Source: Gammaproteobacteria bacterium (GTDB lineage Bacteria > Pseudomonadota > Gammaproteobacteria > Steroidobacterales > Steroidobacteraceae). From it: 64,000 nt of DNA. Below, piece after piece: positions 32,406 through 41,133 of this stretch; positions within the stretch are counted from its first letter, which is position 1, and the number at the start of each line of letters is the position of its first letter. The notes under the pieces are model-generated. The model was not told the DNA's origin. It searched no databases and saw only the letters and a program-made list of their open reading frames with translations. The position numbers and the translations under genes are program-made. The stretch spans positions 62,001 to 126,000 of the forward strand of contig JADJHU010000004.1 in NCBI GenBank assembly GCA_016707425.1. The letters are read 5' to 3'.

Positions 32406-32791
32406 TTGTTCATCAATTTCTGGTATCCGGTGATCCGTTCCGGTGACCTCGGGGCGCAGCGTCGGCGGGTGCCCGTCCTGGCGCACGAGTTCGTCGTGTT
32501 CCGGGATGCCACCGGCAGACCGGCGGTGCTGAGCGACCTGCATCCACCGTGGTGGCTCGCTCGGCAGAGGCCGATGCAGGGATGGGTGAGCTGCTGATGC
32601 CCGCCGGCCGCGTCATCGCCCAGTGCCGTGAGAAGCCCCGGGACTTCGCTTCCCGCGGCTGGGCGATCGCCCTGGGTCATACCGTGTATGCGATCCCCTC
32701 GCCCGCACGCCGGCACTCCATGGCGTGGGTGCCTGAATCTGTCCCGCTCGTGCCGAAGGGCAAGCCCGCTGGAGCGATGAGGATGGCATGA
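32406..32791 (+). pseudogene. Remnant of a Rieske [2Fe-2S] aromatic oxygenase
   Basis: The TTG at 32406 starts MFINFWYPVIRSGDLGAQ and continues with VLAHEFVVFRDATGRPAVLSDL, the N-terminus of a Rieske oxygenase. Two frame changes are needed to read the first cluster pair, C-I-H-R-G-G-S-L, and then G-W-V-S-C. The sequence then jumps directly to what looks like the family's C-terminal tail (VIAQCREKPRDFASRGWAI, AIPSPARR, VPESVPLVPKGKP), which ends at 32791. The second Cys-His pair and the mononuclear iron domain are missing, a loss of roughly 200 residues. This gene cannot be active as read. Confidence 0.7.
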
Positions 32792-33357
32792 ACGAACTAC
32801 AGTTCCTTCGTAATCAGCTTGGCCTCGAGGATCGACACTTCGAGGACGTACGCCGTGTCTGCGAGGCCGGGATCGCTGCAGGATTCGAGCAGACGCGGCT
32901 CGATGAGCTCTGCCGCACGGGCGTACGCTATCTGTGTGTGGTGGGAGAACGCATCGGACAGCGCGAACACGCGCACGTCGCGCTGCTGCGCGCGCGGCTG
33001 GCACCCGATGATGCGCCGAGCCGTGGCATCGTCTCGGAACTCGAATCCGCCGCGCGTGCCCGCGGCCTGGTCCTTGCCGCGCTCGCCCGGGCGCTCGAAC
33101 ACCGTCGCGCCGATGAGCTTTCCGCCGTGGAGTTCCTCGCCACCTGCCGTGAGCAGTTTGCGGCGCTCGATGCTCCGCACACGCGCCGCCCGCACATGAT
33201 CGGCCACCTGCTGGATCGGCACTATCGGATGGCGGACTGGCGCCATGCCGCGCATATCGATGCCGACACGATCCTGGACGAGCGTGAACGCTACGGGCGT
33301 GTCCGGGCAAAGCTGCCGCGCAGCCTCGAACTCGGCTCCGGCGGCCCGGCCCGCTGA
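32788..33357 (+). CDS. Hypothetical protein of unknown family
   Basis: A 189-residue, mostly alpha-helical soluble protein with no signal peptide and no motif I recognise. It is rich in Arg, Glu and His, with a central region LARALEHRRADELSAVEFLATCREQF and a His-rich stretch GHLLDRHYRMADWRHAAHIDAD. The start overlaps the Rieske remnant's stop as ATGA, and the next gene follows 12 bp downstream. It therefore belonged to a Rieske oxygenase - unknown - nucleotidyltransferase unit. The coding bias looks native and the frame is intact although its upstream partner is broken. Confidence 0.6.
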   Translation: MNELQFLRNQLGLEDRHFEDVRRVCEAGIAAGFEQTRLDELCRTGVRYLCVVGERIGQREHAHVALLRARLAPDDAPSRGIVSELESAARARGLVLAALARALEHRRADELSAVEFLATCREQFAALDAPHTRRPHMIGHLLDRHYRMADWRHAAHIDADTILDERERYGRVRAKLPRSLELGSGGPAR

Positions 33358-33369
33358 GGCGCGCATGCC

Positions 33370-33984
33370 GTGCAGCAGTATCCCGGCACCTCCCCTGCCC
33401 TGCACGCCATCGTGCTGGCGGCGGGCGAATCGCGGCGCTTCGGCGCACCGAAGCAGCTCGCGCGCATCGCCGGACAATCGTTGCTCGGGCTCGCAGCCGG
33501 ACGTGCCGTCGAGCTCTGCGGGTCCGCCGTAACGGTCGTGCTCGGTGCGCGTGCCGCGGAGCTCGCGCCACTGCTGCGTGGCCTGCCGGTCTCGGTCACG
33601 GTGAACCCGCTCTGGCGCGAGGGTCTGGGCAGCTCGATCCGCGCAGGTGTCGCGAGCCTGCCCGAGTCCTGTGAGGGTGTCCTGCTCATGCTCGCCGATC
33701 AGGCCGCGGTGAGCACCGGCGATCTGCGGCGGCTGGCCGACGCCTGGCGTGGGCAGCCCGGCGGCATCGTGGCCGCCAGCCGGGGTGCGATCGTCGGGGC
33801 GCCGGCGGTCTTCCCGCGCGCTCTTTTCCATGCACTCGGCGAGCTGCGCGGAAATCGGGGTGCGCACGAGCTCATCGGGCGTCACCGCGAATGTCTGATG
33901 TGCGTCGACATGCCGCATGCGGCGATTGACATCGACACGCCCGCGGATCTGCATGCCTTTGCCCCGAGCGAGTCACCGTCATAG
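33370..33984 (+). CDS. MocA/MobA-like nucleotidyltransferase
   Basis: Probable molybdenum cofactor cytidylyl- or guanylyltransferase of 204 residues. The N-terminal NTP-binding motif is IVLAAGESRRFGAPKQLARIAG. The metal-binding aspartate segment is VLLMLADQAAVS, and the substrate segment is NPLWREGLGSSIRAG. The start is a GTG at 33370, because no ATG fits. MocA enzymes supply MCD to xanthine dehydrogenase-family proteins and usually travel with XdhC, as here. Which nucleotide it uses cannot be seen. Confidence 0.85.
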   Translation: MQQYPGTSPALHAIVLAAGESRRFGAPKQLARIAGQSLLGLAAGRAVELCGSAVTVVLGARAAELAPLLRGLPVSVTVNPLWREGLGSSIRAGVASLPESCEGVLLMLADQAAVSTGDLRRLADAWRGQPGGIVAASRGAIVGAPAVFPRALFHALGELRGNRGAHELIGRHRECLMCVDMPHAAIDIDTPADLHAFAPSESPS

Positions 33985-33999
33985 GCAGTGGCTCGACGG

Positions 34000-34686
34000 T
34001 CACAGCCCCATGCGGTCGCGGCGGGGTGCCGAATGCATCTGCACCAGTGCATGACCGCCAAGCGGTACGCGGTTGCGTGCATAGCATCCCTGGGCGAACG
34101 TATCGAGGGTCAGCTGGCGCAGCGTCGTCGTGATGAGCCGGTCGATCAGCGGGAAGATCAGGCGACGGCAGTAGTGCACGCGAATGCTGAGGAGGTTTGC
34201 CTCCTGGATGGTCTGCTCGGATCGTGGGCCGCTCTCGCGCCGATAGCGGAGATTGTCGTTCGGGATCTGCCGGACGCCTCCCTGCAGGCGCTCGAAGTCC
34301 TCGAACGACATGCGGGTGGGATTGAGGATCTCGATCCGCGTGAGATCCGGGCGAAGCACCTCGGCGAGGGCGCGTCCGTAGGCCTCGATGCCGAGGATCG
34401 TGAGCCCTGCGCCGCCGTCGCCCGGCCGGTCCTGCGTGAACAGCGGAGCCAGTCCCTTGGCGAGGTATCGCCGCATGGTGCCCACATCGCCGTGATGCAG
34501 GGCGCCGGCCCGGGCAGCGAGAAACGTGGCGTGCTTCAGCGAGTGGTGAGCGACGAACAGTGCGCCAAGTTCCAGGATCGCCAGGGTGAGCGGCAGCATC
34601 GCGAGCAGCGCGACCAGATAGAACTCCACGGTGGCAGCTCCGGCGGTGCGCCGGGCGGACACGAAGTGTCGGCTCGGCGACCTCAT
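34000..34686 (-). CDS. TadE-like pilus assembly protein
   Basis: Minor pseudopilin-like protein of the Flp/Tad system, 228 residues. The N-terminal segment TAGAATVEFYLVALLAMLPLTLAILELGALF has the A-x-VEF glutamate and hydrophobic helix typical of TadE. The rest is extracytoplasmic and contains two cysteines (VHYCRRL, QGCYAR). It is the last gene of the tad operon, with ATG overlapping the stop of the TadD-like gene. Confidence 0.8.
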   Translation of the reverse strand: MRSPSRHFVSARRTAGAATVEFYLVALLAMLPLTLAILELGALFVAHHSLKHATFLAARAGALHHGDVGTMRRYLAKGLAPLFTQDRPGDGGAGLTILGIEAYGRALAEVLRPDLTRIEILNPTRMSFEDFERLQGGVRQIPNDNLRYRRESGPRSEQTIQEANLLSIRVHYCRRLIFPLIDRLITTTLRQLTLDTFAQGCYARNRVPLGGHALVQMHSAPRRDRMGL

Positions 34687-35180
34687 GGTCTCACCTCGGG
34701 CGGCAGGAGATCCCTCAGCATCACGGCCACGCGGCCTGCCGAAGGCGGCCTGTCGCCTGTGGCCACAGGACCGGTGAGGGTCGCCGAGGCTTGCAGGCTC
34801 TGGTACGCCTGCCCGAGCTGAGCGATGGCCAGGTCGTGCCAGCTTGCGGCGCGTGCAGGCTCCAGCGCGAGCGCGTGCTCGAACGCCAGCTGCGCTGCCG
34901 CGAAGCGCCGTGCCCGAAGGTGCAGGATGCCGCGCCGGTGCCAGGCGCCGACATTTCCCGGATCGAGTTCGAGCAGGGCGTCGTAGTGGTGTCCAGCGTC
35001 CTCCCAGCGAGACTCTCCAAACGCACCCTCGGCTGCAATCGCCAGGTCGAGGAGCCGGCCAACCCGCGCGAAATCGGCGTTCACAGGAGCATTTTCCGGG
35101 CGCGATTCCCGCTCCGGTGGTGACGTGCAGCCCACCGTCACGGCAGCGAAGACCACGAGCGCGTGCAGCGGGTGCTTCAT
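34683..35180 (-). CDS. TadD-like TPR lipoprotein
   Basis: A 165-residue protein from the ATG at 35180 with a signal peptide ending in a lipobox-like VTVGC. It is therefore probably an outer-membrane or periplasmic lipoprotein. Tetratricopeptide-type repeats follow (RWEDAGHHYDALLELDPGNVGAWHRRG, then FAAAQLAFEHALALEPARAASWHDLA). TadD lipoproteins help place the secretin. It is linked to neighbours on both sides by 4-bp ATGA overlaps. Confidence 0.8.
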   Translation of the reverse strand: MKHPLHALVVFAAVTVGCTSPPERESRPENAPVNADFARVGRLLDLAIAAEGAFGESRWEDAGHHYDALLELDPGNVGAWHRRGILHLRARRFAAAQLAFEHALALEPARAASWHDLAIAQLGQAYQSLQASATLTGPVATGDRPPSAGRVAVMLRDLLPPEVRP

Positions 35181-35518
35181 CGGACGTGCAGTGCCTGTCC
35201 CGGGGCCAGCCCGAGCCGCACAAGCGTGCCGGCCTGACTCTCGAGCGCGATGCGGGCGCGCCACGTCCACGCGAACCGCCGTCGTGCGATCGTGGCGGCG
35301 GGCGTCAGCACTCGACCCGTGCGGTCACAGAAGACGACATCGATCGGTTGCCGCAGACCGAAAGTGTGAATCGCGCAGCACGGTGCAATCCACAGGACCC
35401 CGTGTGCGCCGAGGGGGGACCGCCCCAGCAGGCCACGCGCACGCTCCAGAACGCCTTCGCAGACCAGAACCTGGAGCGGCAAGCTCCTTCCATCGCACGA
35501 CAGACGCGCGCTGCGCAT
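35177..35518 (-). CDS. DUF192 family protein inside the tad operon
   Basis: A 113-residue protein with the DUF192 core LLGRSPLGAHGVLWIAPC, CAIHTFGLRQPIDVVF and RTGRVL. No function is established for this family; members are often secreted. The ATG at 35518 sits two bases after tadC, and the 3' end overlaps tadD by 4 bp. It is thus translated with the pilus genes. DUF192 proteins are seen in some other tad loci, so a role in pilus assembly is possible but unproven. Confidence 0.8.
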   Translation of the reverse strand: MRSARLSCDGRSLPLQVLVCEGVLERARGLLGRSPLGAHGVLWIAPCCAIHTFGLRQPIDVVFCDRTGRVLTPAATIARRRFAWTWRARIALESQAGTLVRLGLAPGQALHVR

Positions 35519-35520
35519 GC

Positions 35521-36393
35521 TCACATCCCCTGCAGGAGTCGCACTGCGACAGGGAAGCCGAGCACGATGAACGTGCACGGAAAGATGCACAGGATAAGGG
35601 GTGCGAGCAGTTTCAGCGGAGCCTCCATGGCGAGTTTCTCGGCACGCGCGAAGCGCTCCTGCGCACGCTGCCCGGCCTGTGCGCGCAGCGTCGGCCCAAG
35701 ACTGGCCCCACAGCTCTCGGCCTGGATGAGCGCCGCGGTCAGCGCGCTGATCGCCGGCATGTCCAGACGCGCGTCGAGCGCACGCAGGGCATCAGCCCGC
35801 GCGCGCCCCGTGCGCACCTCATGCAGCCAGCGCTCGAGTGCGCGACGCAGCGGGCTCGACGGCGCCTTCTCGATGACGATGGCCATGGCAGCCGTGAGGC
35901 CGCAGCCGCATTCGACGGCGAGGGTAATGACATCGAGGTACACGGGAAGATCGCGCATGATCGCGCGGCGACGCCGTGCGATCTGATCGCGGAGCCAGAG
36001 GGGTCCCCAGGCCGCACCGGCGGCCAGACCGAGTGCAACGGCTGGTCCCGTCGGCATGCCGGTGCCTGCGCTCACGGCGGCACCCAGCGCGGCGGCAAGC
36101 ACGGGGAAGAGGACGGTGCCTGCCAGCCATTCCTCGGGCATCAGGGCGCGCTCGAGCTCCGCCTGCTGCAGGCGTCGCAGCAGGCGCTCCCGCCAGGCCG
36201 GTGGCAATCTCGGCCCGATCAGATGTGCCATCGGGCGCACGAGCGGCCCGCAGAGACGCAGCATCATCGGCGGTCGTTCGCCGTGACGCCACTCCCGGGT
36301 GCGCAGGAGCGCCGCAGCATGCGGCACGCCTGACACCGCGCACACGGTGGCGGAGGCAAAGCCGGACGAAATGAGGAGAAGCGACAGATTCAC
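35521..36393 (-). CDS. tadC: Flp pilus assembly inner-membrane protein TadC
   Basis: Platform protein of the type II secretion F family, 290 residues. A T2SSF domain lies at about residues 150-280 (DLPVYLDVITLAVECGCGL, then SCGASLGPTLRAQAGQRAQERF), with membrane helices near the N-terminus, at 90-120 and at the C-terminus. TadB and TadC form the inner-membrane base acted on by the TadA/CpaF ATPase. Only three bases separate it from tadB. Confidence 0.9.
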   Translation of the reverse strand: MNLSLLLISSGFASATVCAVSGVPHAAALLRTREWRHGERPPMMLRLCGPLVRPMAHLIGPRLPPAWRERLLRRLQQAELERALMPEEWLAGTVLFPVLAAALGAAVSAGTGMPTGPAVALGLAAGAAWGPLWLRDQIARRRRAIMRDLPVYLDVITLAVECGCGLTAAMAIVIEKAPSSPLRRALERWLHEVRTGRARADALRALDARLDMPAISALTAALIQAESCGASLGPTLRAQAGQRAQERFARAEKLAMEAPLKLLAPLILCIFPCTFIVLGFPVAVRLLQGM

Positions 36394-36396
36394 GCC

Positions 36397-37239
36397 TTAC
36401 ACCTCGATGCGCACGATGCGGCGAATCAGCAGAAACCCCAGTGTCTCAAGGACGATCAGCACGGCGAGCACAGCCCAGCCGCTGCGCGTCGTGAAGAGCG
36501 GCCGCATCGCCTCCGGCTCGAGTGCAGTCAGCACCCACAGCAGAAATGCCGGTAGCAAGCCCACGATCACCCCCTGGATCCTGCCCTGCGACGTGAGCGC
36601 CCGGATGCGTGCTTCCATGGCGAGTTTGCGGCGCAGGGTCTCGCCGAGCCGCTCGAGGGCCTCGGCAAGGTTGCCGCCGAGCTCACGGGCAATGCGGACC
36701 GCCGTCGCGAACAGCGCGACATCGGCGCCCGGGATCCGCTGTGCGAGCTCGGCGAGCGCAAGGTCGAGCGGGACGCCGAGGCGCTGCTTGCGCGCGACCA
36801 GCTCGAACTCCTGGCAGAGCGGTCGGGGCTGGCGTGCGGCGAGACCGGCCAGCGCCTGCGGCAGACTCGAGCCGCTGCGCAGCGCAGCGGCGAGGGCCAT
36901 CAGGGCATCCGGGAGCTGAACCGCAAAGCGCCGGCGGCGTGCGGCCAGCAACCAGCGATAGGCGGTCTGTGGCACGAGCGGCACGGACAGAGCGAGCAGC
37001 GCGAGCGCCGTTTTTCCGCTGAGCATTCCGAACACCACGGCGAGGCCCATCATGCCGAGGCTGAGGCGCAGGATGCGCTGCGCCTCGAAGAACACGAACA
37101 GATCCGCCAGACGCCGCTCGGCGAGATCCGTGACCGCCCGACCGTAGCGTCTCGCTGAGCGCCCGATGAGAGGGCGCATGCCCGCCGCGAGAAGCAGGAG
37201 GCTCGTCGTCAGGCCCGCGGCGATGGCGATCGGTTTCAC
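36397..37239 (-). CDS. tadB: Flp pilus assembly inner-membrane protein TadB
   Basis: Second T2SSF-domain platform protein, 280 residues. The N-terminal helix (AIAAGLTTSLLLLAAGM) is followed by two helices at 60-90, a cytoplasmic domain (ALRSGSSLPQALAGLAARQ, ARELGGNLAEALERLGETL) and two C-terminal helices. The ATG overlaps the cpaF stop by 4 bp, as usual for tadA-tadB-tadC. Confidence 0.9.
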   Translation of the reverse strand: MKPIAIAAGLTTSLLLLAAGMRPLIGRSARRYGRAVTDLAERRLADLFVFFEAQRILRLSLGMMGLAVVFGMLSGKTALALLALSVPLVPQTAYRWLLAARRRRFAVQLPDALMALAAALRSGSSLPQALAGLAARQPRPLCQEFELVARKQRLGVPLDLALAELAQRIPGADVALFATAVRIARELGGNLAEALERLGETLRRKLAMEARIRALTSQGRIQGVIVGLLPAFLLWVLTALEPEAMRPLFTTRSGWAVLAVLIVLETLGFLLIRRIVRIEV

Positions 37240-38897
37240 GGCGTGTGCCCGGGGTGGATCGGTGGGCCGCTGTGAAACGGGGCGACAGAGACCTCCACGC
37301 CGTCATGGCGCAGTTCCTCATAGAAGGTCGGTACGCACCCGCAGGCGACGAAGCGTCCGAGGGTCCGGCCCTCGCAGTCGTACCCCTGGCGCTGGAAGGC
37401 GAAGAGATCCTGGGTCTGGATCGTGCCGGCCTCCATGCCCGTCACTTCGACGATGCGCGTAATGCGTCGTGCGCCGCACGGAAAGCGGGCCTGCTGCACG
37501 ATCACGTCGACAGCCGCGGCGATCTGCTCGCGGATCGCCATGACCGGGAGCTCGAAGCCCGCCATGAGAACCATCACCTCCAGCCGTGAGAGCAGATCGC
37601 GCGGGGAGTTCGCGTGGGCCGTGGTGAGGGACCCTTCGTGCCCAGTGTTCATTGCCTGAAGCATGTCGAGCGCCTCACCGCCACGGCACTCACCCACGAC
37701 GATGCGGTCCGGGCGCATGCGCAAAGCGTTGCGTACCAGTTCGCGTATCGACACCTGGCCCCGACCCTCGAGGTTCACGGGACGCGCCTCGAGAGCCACG
37801 AGGTTCTCGTGGTGCAGCCGGAGCTCGGCCGCATCCTCGATGGTCACCAGGCGTTCATCTGGCGGAATGAGATTCGAGAGCACGTTGAGCAGTGTCGTCT
37901 TGCCGGTGCCCGTTCCACCGGAGACGATGAGGTTCCGCCGCTGCACGACACAGACGCGCAGGAATTCGAGCATCTCGGGACTGAGCGAGCCGCAGCCGAT
38001 GAGATCCTCCGGCGTGAGCGCCCGGCGCGCGAAGCGCCGGATGGTGATGGCGGGGCCCTTCAACGTCAGCGGAGGAATCACCACGTTGACGCGCGAACCA
38101 TCTTCAAGGCGTGTGTCCACCATGGGCGAGGATTCGTCGATGCGCCGCCCGGCACTCGCCACGATGCGTTCGATCACGGTCGACAGCGCCCGGGCGCTGC
38201 TGAAGGCGACCGGAGTCCGGTGCAGTCGTCCCGCACGCTCGACGAACACGTCGGAGATGCCGTTGACCATCACCTCCGTCACTCCCTCGTCCCTGAGCAG
38301 GTTCTCGAGTGGACCGAGGCCCACCGCCTCGTCCAGCACGAACTGGCGGAGTTGCTGCACGTCGAGTTCCGGAGGCCAGGCGCGCGCCGCGAGGATGTCG
38401 TCGATCAGACGGGCCGTGAGGGTGCGCAGCTCGGCATCGCTCAGGCGCGTGACATCGTGCCGTCGAAGATCGAGCGCCTCGAGTAACGCCCGATGCACGG
38501 GCTCGGCATGGCAGGCGAGCAGCGCGGCGCCGCTGGCCGGCACACCCGGCACCGGGACCGCGGGAGGCCGTGGTGCACCCGCCAGTCCCGGCTCGGGATC
38601 CTGCGGGGTTTCGAGCAGGCGCAGCGTGTGCCGCCCGATATGCACCACGTCGCGCCCCGTGAGCGGCCCGTACCGGACGATGCGTTCACCGTTGACCCGT
38701 GTGCCTGCGGAAGTTCCCGCATCGAGAAGGAAGTATCCTCCCTGCCGTTCGCGCACGAGCCTTGCGTGCACCGAGGCGACCTGCTCGCCCTCCAGCCGCA
38801 CGGCACAGCGGCGATGGCGCCCGATCTCATGAAGCATCGCCGAGAGCGCGATGCTCCGCAGCCCCCCGGGCCCATCGACGAGCAGCCGTGCAGCCAT
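37236..38897 (-). CDS. cpaF: FHA-domain fused CpaF/TadA pilus ATPase
   Basis: Hexameric ATPase that powers Flp pilus assembly, 553 residues. The C-terminal two thirds is CpaF: RRIDESSPMVDTRLEDGSRVN, Walker A SGGTGTGKTT (326-335), RFARRALTPEDLI and the Walker B region MRPDRIVVGECRGGE. Unusually, residues 15-95 form an FHA domain: IGRHRRCAVRL, ASVHARLV (Ser42 and His44) and GTSAGTRVNG, matching the GR...SxxH...GS.NGT.VNG pattern. A Pro-rich linker (99-120) joins the two parts. FHA domains bind phosphothreonine peptides, so motor control by Ser/Thr phosphorylation is possible. No Ser/Thr kinase gene lies in the window. It overlaps cpaC by one base (TGATG). Confidence 0.93.
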   Translation of the reverse strand: MAARLLVDGPGGLRSIALSAMLHEIGRHRRCAVRLEGEQVASVHARLVRERQGGYFLLDAGTSAGTRVNGERIVRYGPLTGRDVVHIGRHTLRLLETPQDPEPGLAGAPRPPAVPVPGVPASGAALLACHAEPVHRALLEALDLRRHDVTRLSDAELRTLTARLIDDILAARAWPPELDVQQLRQFVLDEAVGLGPLENLLRDEGVTEVMVNGISDVFVERAGRLHRTPVAFSSARALSTVIERIVASAGRRIDESSPMVDTRLEDGSRVNVVIPPLTLKGPAITIRRFARRALTPEDLIGCGSLSPEMLEFLRVCVVQRRNLIVSGGTGTGKTTLLNVLSNLIPPDERLVTIEDAAELRLHHENLVALEARPVNLEGRGQVSIRELVRNALRMRPDRIVVGECRGGEALDMLQAMNTGHEGSLTTAHANSPRDLLSRLEVMVLMAGFELPVMAIREQIAAAVDVIVQQARFPCGARRITRIVEVTGMEAGTIQTQDLFAFQRQGYDCEGRTLGRFVACGCVPTFYEELRHDGVEVSVAPFHSGPPIHPGHTP

Positions 38898-40249
38898 CAG
38901 TCGAGCACCTGGAGACCGTCGGCCTCGAGCTCGTGCCCGCGTGCCCGAAGGCGCTCCTCGAGTCTTCGCAGTGCGGCGGCATTTGGATCGGGGCCCGCTG
39001 CGCCCGCATTCGGCCGTCCACGCACGATCCGGGGCGTGATCAGGACCACGAGTTCGGAATCCTGATCGCGCTTCTGGCGTGAACGGAACAGACCTCCGAT
39101 CGCGGGCAGGGCGCCAAGCCCCGGAAGCTGCTGCACGTCGTGGCTGCGCGAGCGGTCGACCAGCCCGGCGATGACCAGCGTCTCGCCCTCGTGCAGATTC
39201 ACCTCCGTGCTCGAGCGGCGCTTCAGGAAGGCCGGGACATTGAGCACGCGCAGACTCGGATCGATCTGGCTGACCTCGGTGTCGATCTGTGCGTAGATCG
39301 TGCCGCTCGCGTCGGCAACGGGCTTCACATCCAGGATCACACCGTATTCCTTGTACTCGACATCCGTGCTCCCGAGGCCATCGACCACGGGGATCGGGAT
39401 CTCGCCGCCCGATACGAAGCGTGCGGCGCCACCGCTGCGACAGCTGAGCGTCGGTTCGGCGAGGATCTGTGCCTCGCCGCGAGTCTCGAGGAGACTGAGG
39501 CGCGAGTGGATCGCGCTCGTCATGCCGAAGTAGGCACGGGCCGGGATCCGTCCCGGCGGCAGTGCGCCGGCGATGCTGTCCGTGGCCGGCTCTGGCAGTG
39601 GCAGAACGCGGAACAGGCTGTTGCTCGCAACGTCAGCGATGACACCGGCGGCGGGGCCGTTGGCCGAGGTGTCCCAGCGGATGCCCAGATCGCGCACTGC
39701 GCTGCGGCGCAGCTCCACCATCTTCACGTCCATGTGAATCATGTCCTCCCAGCCCACTGTGCCGACGAAATCGAGCACGAGCCCGGGGTAGAGCCCTGCC
39801 ACCGCCGCTGCCCGGCGCCGGTCGGCATCCCGTGCTCCTGACCCCTCGATGACGATGCGTTGCCCAGCGACCCGGGCACTGATCGTCGGGGCGCCACGCA
39901 GAAGGTCCTGCACGTCCTCGAGCACACGCGGGAGATCGGTCTCGGAGACACGCACGCCGATGCGGTGATGGCCCCCGCCGCGCAACCAGAGCGACACCGT
40001 TGTCGCGCCGGGCTTCTCCGCGAGGAGGAGCAACTGGTCTCCGGGCAGTGCAGTCACGCTGATGACCTGTCCGTTACCGACGGCAACACGCTCGACGGCG
40101 ACGTCGAGCACGCGCGTGTCGCCCGTGAAGAATTCGAGGGTCTGCGGAAGATCGGCAGCACGGCCGTCGATGATCCCGCAGGCAGCGATGGCCATGACGG
40201 CACCCAGCCGGCGCAGCCACGTGCAATCGCGTGTAAGGGCGGCGTTCAA
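38897..40249 (-). CDS. cpaC: Flp pilus secretin CpaC/RcpA
   Basis: Outer-membrane secretin through which the pilus exits, 450 residues. It has a signal peptide (MAIAACGIIDGRA), an N-terminal pilus/BON-like domain (residues 35-150) and a secretin core. Key segments are SLLETRGEAQILAEPTLSCRSG, ARFVSGGEIPIPV, YKEYGVILDVKPVAD, ETLVIAGLVDRS and SELVVLITPRIV. The final 45 residues are helical. It is coupled by ATGA to cpaB. Confidence 0.93.
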   Translation of the reverse strand: MNAALTRDCTWLRRLGAVMAIAACGIIDGRAADLPQTLEFFTGDTRVLDVAVERVAVGNGQVISVTALPGDQLLLLAEKPGATTVSLWLRGGGHHRIGVRVSETDLPRVLEDVQDLLRGAPTISARVAGQRIVIEGSGARDADRRRAAAVAGLYPGLVLDFVGTVGWEDMIHMDVKMVELRRSAVRDLGIRWDTSANGPAAGVIADVASNSLFRVLPLPEPATDSIAGALPPGRIPARAYFGMTSAIHSRLSLLETRGEAQILAEPTLSCRSGGAARFVSGGEIPIPVVDGLGSTDVEYKEYGVILDVKPVADASGTIYAQIDTEVSQIDPSLRVLNVPAFLKRRSSTEVNLHEGETLVIAGLVDRSRSHDVQQLPGLGALPAIGGLFRSRQKRDQDSELVVLITPRIVRGRPNAGAAGPDPNAAALRRLEERLRARGHELEADGLQVLD

Positions 40250-41121
40250 GGCGCCTCCGGTTCTTCGATAAAGCGTCCACGTCCGCCGAGAATGATCTCC
40301 ACCTTGCGTCCGGGCGGTCGCAAAGCCAGGCGGTGGGACTGAAGTTCCGCACGCGGGAAGAGACTTCGGCCGTCGAGCGGTGCGGTCGCGTGAGGCAGAG
40401 AATCCCCCGGATTGCGCAGGACGGCGGTCAGCTCGCCGAGTCGCTGTGCCAGCACGACTCGCTGCGCATCCTCCGGTGAGAGATCGAGGGTGATCGTTAC
40501 AAACTCCCGGTCAGGTGCCGCAGCGATGTCGCCGGCTCCACGGACAGGCAGCCGATGCGTCGTGCGGCCTGTTGCGCGCACGCGTACCGCCTGAAGCAAC
40601 GGCTGTACGGAGGTCGCGCGCTCGCCGCCCGGGGTCGCCTCAGCCGAGTACAGCAGATCGATGAGATCGCCGGGGGCGAGCAGGCCCGAGAAGGAGCTCA
40701 CTTCGTCCACCGGAAAAGTCAGGGCGCGGAAGCCCGCAGGAATGGAGGCCGAGAACAGCGTCGTCGAATCCTCTGCGAGCAAGGCCATCGAGAGGGGTTC
40801 TCCCGCACCGACCGCGTACAGCAGCTGTCGGCCTTCGATGCGGGAAAGCTCCGCCGGGGCGACGGCGCTCTTCGTGACGAATCGTGCGGGCACCCGGCGA
40901 ATCGCGAGCTCGTCGCGCCCGAGGCGGGTCCCCGCGGCCAGATCGGAGCGTGCGACGATCACCGGCTGTGGATCGTAGGCTGCGAGCGCATTGCGCTCGA
41001 CAGATGCTGCGCGCTCCTCGAGGTAGCGGGATGCGCCCCAGAAGGACACGGCCCCAAGGACGATGGCGGCCGTGAGAACTGCGCCCGGATGTCGCAGCAG
41101 GGGAGGCAGGTCAATCATCAT
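40246..41121 (-). CDS. cpaB: Flp pilus assembly protein CpaB/RcpC
   Basis: A 291-residue inner-membrane-anchored protein. It has one N-terminal helix (AVLTAAIVLGAVSFWGAS), a SAF domain (PVIVARSDLAAGTRLGRDEL, FPVDEVSSFSGLLAPGDLIDLL) and an RcpC/CpaB C-terminal domain. It stabilises the secretin in the periplasm. Its position before cpaC is the standard tad order. No cpaE/tadZ gene or prepilin peptidase is found anywhere in the operon. Confidence 0.9.
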   Translation of the reverse strand: MMIDLPPLLRHPGAVLTAAIVLGAVSFWGASRYLEERAASVERNALAAYDPQPVIVARSDLAAGTRLGRDELAIRRVPARFVTKSAVAPAELSRIEGRQLLYAVGAGEPLSMALLAEDSTTLFSASIPAGFRALTFPVDEVSSFSGLLAPGDLIDLLYSAEATPGGERATSVQPLLQAVRVRATGRTTHRLPVRGAGDIAAAPDREFVTITLDLSPEDAQRVVLAQRLGELTAVLRNPGDSLPHATAPLDGRSLFPRAELQSHRLALRPPGRKVEIILGGRGRFIEEPEAP

Positions 41122-41133
41122 GGATACGGCCTC

